From NCBI GenBank assembly GCA_963965975.1, contig OZ014419.1:4739677-4803676 (forward strand): a stretch of DNA of 64,000 bases, written 5' to 3'. Position numbers and translations under genes: made by a program. This stretch comes from Xestospongia bergquistia. Taxonomy: Eukaryota > Porifera > Demospongiae > Haplosclerida > Petrosiidae. The notes under the pieces were generated by a model. The model did no database searches. It was given only the letters and a program-made list of their open reading frames with translations, and had not been told where the DNA came from. Positions 60,911 to 64,000 of the stretch are shown in pieces (position 1 is the first letter of the stretch; each line of letters begins with the position of its first letter).

Positions 60911-63900
60911 AACTGTTAATAACAGTTTATTTAGTTAGTCCCATATAGTCCTTTAGACTGAGCTGTTTACTTTGTTAACTTCAATCAATACTCTAAACCT
61001 TCTAAAGTCTTTAATTTAAAGACTATAGAGTGTTAAGGCAAAGCAACTAACTAAACAGTTAATAACAGTTTATTTAGTTAGTGCCATAGAGTCCTTTAGA
61101 CTGAGCTGTTTACTTTATTAACTTCACTCTATAGTCTAAACCTTCTAAAGTCTTTAATTTAAAGACTTTAGAGTGTTAATGCAAAAGAACTTACTAAACT
61201 GTTAATAACAGTTCATTTAGTTAGTGCCTTAGAGTCCATTAGACTGAGCTGTTTACTTTGTCAACTACAATCAATAGTGTAAACCTTCTAAAGTCTTTAA
61301 TTTAAAGACTTTAGAGTGCTAAGGCAAACGAACTTACTAAAGTGTTAATAACAGTTTATTTAGTTAGTCCCATAGAGTCCTTCAGACTGAGCTGTGTACT
61401 TTATTAACTTCACTCAATAGTCTAAACCTTCTAAAGTCTTTAATTTAAAGACTTTAGAGTGTTAATGCAAACCAACTTACTAAACTGTTAATAACAGTTC
61501 ATTTAGTTAGTCCCTTAGAGTCCATTAGACTGAGCTGTTTACTTTGTCAACTTCAATCAATAGTCTAAACCTTCTAAAGTCTTTAATTTAGAGACTATTG
61601 AGTGTTAAGGCAAACCAACCTACTAAACTGTTAATAACAGTTTATTTAGTTGGTGCCATTGATCCTTTAGACTGAGCTGTTTAGTTTATTAACTTCAATC
61701 TATAGTCTAAACCTTCTAAAGTCTTTAATTTAAAGACTTTAGAGTGTTAAGGCGAACGAACTTACTAAACTGTTAATAACAGTTTATTTAGTTAGTCCGA
61801 TAGAGTCCTTTAGACTGAGCTGTTTACTTTATTAACTTCACTTAATAGTCTAAACTTTTAAAACCTTTAATTTAAAGACTTTAGATTGTTAATGCAAACC
61901 AACTTACTAAACTGTTAATAACAGTTCATTTAGTTAGTCCCATAGAGTCCATTAGACGGAGCTTTTTACTTTGTGAACTTCAATCAATAGTCTAAACCTT
62001 CTAAAGTCTTTAATTTAAAGACTATAGAGTGTTAAGGCAAAGCAACCTACTAAACTGTTAATAACAGTTTATTTAGTTAGACCCATAGAGTCCATTAGAC
62101 TGAGCTTTTTACTTTGTTAACTTCAATCAATAGTCTAAACCTTCTAAAGTCTTTGATTTAAAGACTATAGAGTGTTAAGGCAAACCAACTTACTAAACTG
62201 TTAATAACAGTTCATTTAGTTAGTCCCGTAGAGTCTATAAGACTGAGCTTTTTACTTTGTTAAATTCAATCAATAGTCTAAACCTTCTAAAGTCTTTAAT
62301 TTAAAGACTATAGAGTGTTAAGGCAAAGCAACTAACTAAACTGTTAATAACAGTTTATTTAGTTAGTCCCATAGAGTCCTTTAGACTTAGGTGTTTACTT
62401 TATTAACTTCAATCTATAGTCTAAACCTTCTAAAGTCTTTAATTTAAAGACTTTAGACTGTTAATGCAAACCAACTTACTAAACTGTTAATAACAGTTTA
62501 TTTAGTTAGTCCCATAGAGTCCTTTAGACTGAGCTGTTTACTTTGTTAACTTCAATCAATAGTCTAAACCTTCTAAAGTCTTTAATTTAAAGACTTTAGA
62601 GTGTTAATGCAAACCAACTTACTAAACTGTTAATAACAGTTCACTTAGTTAGTCCCATAGAGTCCATTAGACGGAGCTTTTTACTTTGTTAACTTCAATC
62701 AATAGTCTAAACCTTCTAAAGTCTTTAATTTAAAGACTATAGAGTGTTAAGGCAAAGCAACTTACTAAACTATTAATAACAGTTTATTTAGTTAGTCACA
62801 TAGAATCCTTTAGACTGAGCTGTTTACTTTATTAACTTCACTCAATACTCTAAACCTTGTAAAGTCTTTAATTTAAAAACATTAGACTGTTAATGCAAAC
62901 CAACTTACTAAACTGTTAATAACAGTTTATTTAGTTAGTGCCATAGAGTCCTTTAGACTGAGCTTTTTACTTTATTAACTTCACTCAATACTCTAAACCT
63001 TGTAAAGTCTTTAATTTAAAGACTTTAGACTGTTAATGCAAACCAACTTACTAAACTGTTAATAACAGTTTATTTAGTTAGTGCCATAGAATCCTTTAGG
63101 CTGAGCTGTTTACTTTGTTAACTTCCCTCAATAGTCTAAACCTTCTAAAGTCTTTAATTTAAAGACTTTAGAGTATTAATGCAAACCAACTTACTAAACT
63201 GTTAATAACAGTTTATTTAGTTAGTCACATAGAATCTTTTAGACTGAGCTGTTTACTTTGTTAACTTCAATCAATAGTCTAAACTATCTAAAGTCTTTAA
63301 TTTAAAGACTTTAGAGTGTTAAGGCAAACAAACTTACTAAACTGTTAATAACAGGTTATTTAGTTAGTCCCATAGAGTCCTTAAGACTGAGCTGTTTACT
63401 TTATTAACTTTACTCAATAGTCTAAACCTTCTAAAGTCTTTAATTTAAAAACTTTAGAGTTTTAATGCAAACCAACTTACTAAACTGTTAATAACAGTTC
63501 ATTTAGTTAGTCCCTTAGAGTCCATTAGACTGAGCTGTTTACTTTGTCAACTTCAATCAATAGTCTAAACCTTCTAAACTCTTTAATTTAAAGACTTTAG
63601 AGTGTTAAGGCAAACCAACTTACTAAACTGATAATAACAGTTTATTTAGTTGGTACCATAGAGTCCTTTAGACTGAGCTGTTTACTTTAATAAATTCACT
63701 CAATAGTCTAAACCTTCTAAAGTCTTTAATTTAAAGACTTTAGAGTGTTAAGGCAAACGAACTTACTAAACTGTTAATAACATTTTATTTAGTTAGTCCC
63801 ATATAGTCCTTTAGACTGAGCTGTTTACTTTATTAACTTCACTCAATAGTCTAAACCTTCTAAAGTCTTTAATTTAAAGACTTTAGATTGTTAATGCAAA

Positions 63901-64000
63901 CCAACTTACTAAACTGTTAATAACAGTTCATTTAGTTAGTCCCATAGAGTCCATTAGACTGAGCTTTTTACTTTGTTAACTTCAATCGATAGTCTAAACC

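Larger units (their letters stand above)
48901..64000 (+). repeat. 143 bp satellite array, right arm (about 105 monomers)
   Basis: The same satellite resumes directly after the transposon, in the same orientation, at the next base of the interrupted monomer, and runs off the window end. Subfamilies and higher-order blocks seen on the left recur here. For example, 51480-52400 resembles 60320-61100, and 52872-54913 resembles 61570-62480. The arm therefore belongs to the same array, split by one insertion. No genes or unique sequence are visible. Confidence 0.98.

Noticed and set aside
1-64000. Telomere repeats, ribosomal RNA or tRNA genes
   Set aside because: No short telomere-like tandem words, conserved rRNA stretches or tRNA box patterns were seen outside the satellite and transposon.
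1-64000. CENP-B box in the satellite
   Set aside because: No monomer I read contains the required TTCG…CGGG pattern; CpG is nearly absent from the consensus.
1-64000. Inverted satellite segments
   Set aside because: All monomers checked on both sides of the transposon run in the same direction. Apparent inversions were only the internal palindromes.

Overview
The window is eukaryotic nuclear DNA, probably from an animal. It is almost entirely one satellite array, interrupted by a single DNA transposon. No other gene, RNA gene or unique sequence was found. Evidence for a eukaryote is a head-to-tail AT-rich satellite with a 143 bp monomer (about 29% G+C in the consensus I derived) and a piggyBac-superfamily transposon whose gene can be read as three exons with two short GT-AG introns. 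The sequence does not identify the species.

Layout: positions 1-46058 hold about 320 monomers, all in the same orientation. Positions 46059-48900 are a 2842 bp piggyBac-like element in a TTAA target duplication. Positions 48901-64000 hold about 105 more monomers, in the same orientation and register, so the element split a single array. Each typical monomer contains two near-perfect palindromes (13+1+13 and 10+1+10) and a third, widely spaced inverted repeat.

The array is not homogeneous. Monomers fall into subfamilies with linked variants. Blocks of monomers are duplicated as higher-order units of differing size (3, 7, 11, 14, 16, 17 and about 47 monomers), many adjacent and nearly identical. 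This is the pattern expected from repeated unequal exchange or replication-based amplification. A three-monomer cassette recurs throughout.

The transposon appears complete. It has matching 12 bp terminal inverted repeats starting CCCTTT, a TTAA on each side, an uninterrupted catalytic region with the expected aspartates and a C-terminal cysteine/histidine domain. An N-terminus (acidic, then Arg/Gly-rich) becomes visible once two 60-61 bp introns are removed; the model gives 615 residues. A nearly identical tandem copy of the surrounding 11-monomer block (49871-51480) lacks the insertion and shows the empty TTAA site, which confirms the element's ends to the base. Comparisons between array blocks were made by eye, so block edges are approximate unless a specific base is named.
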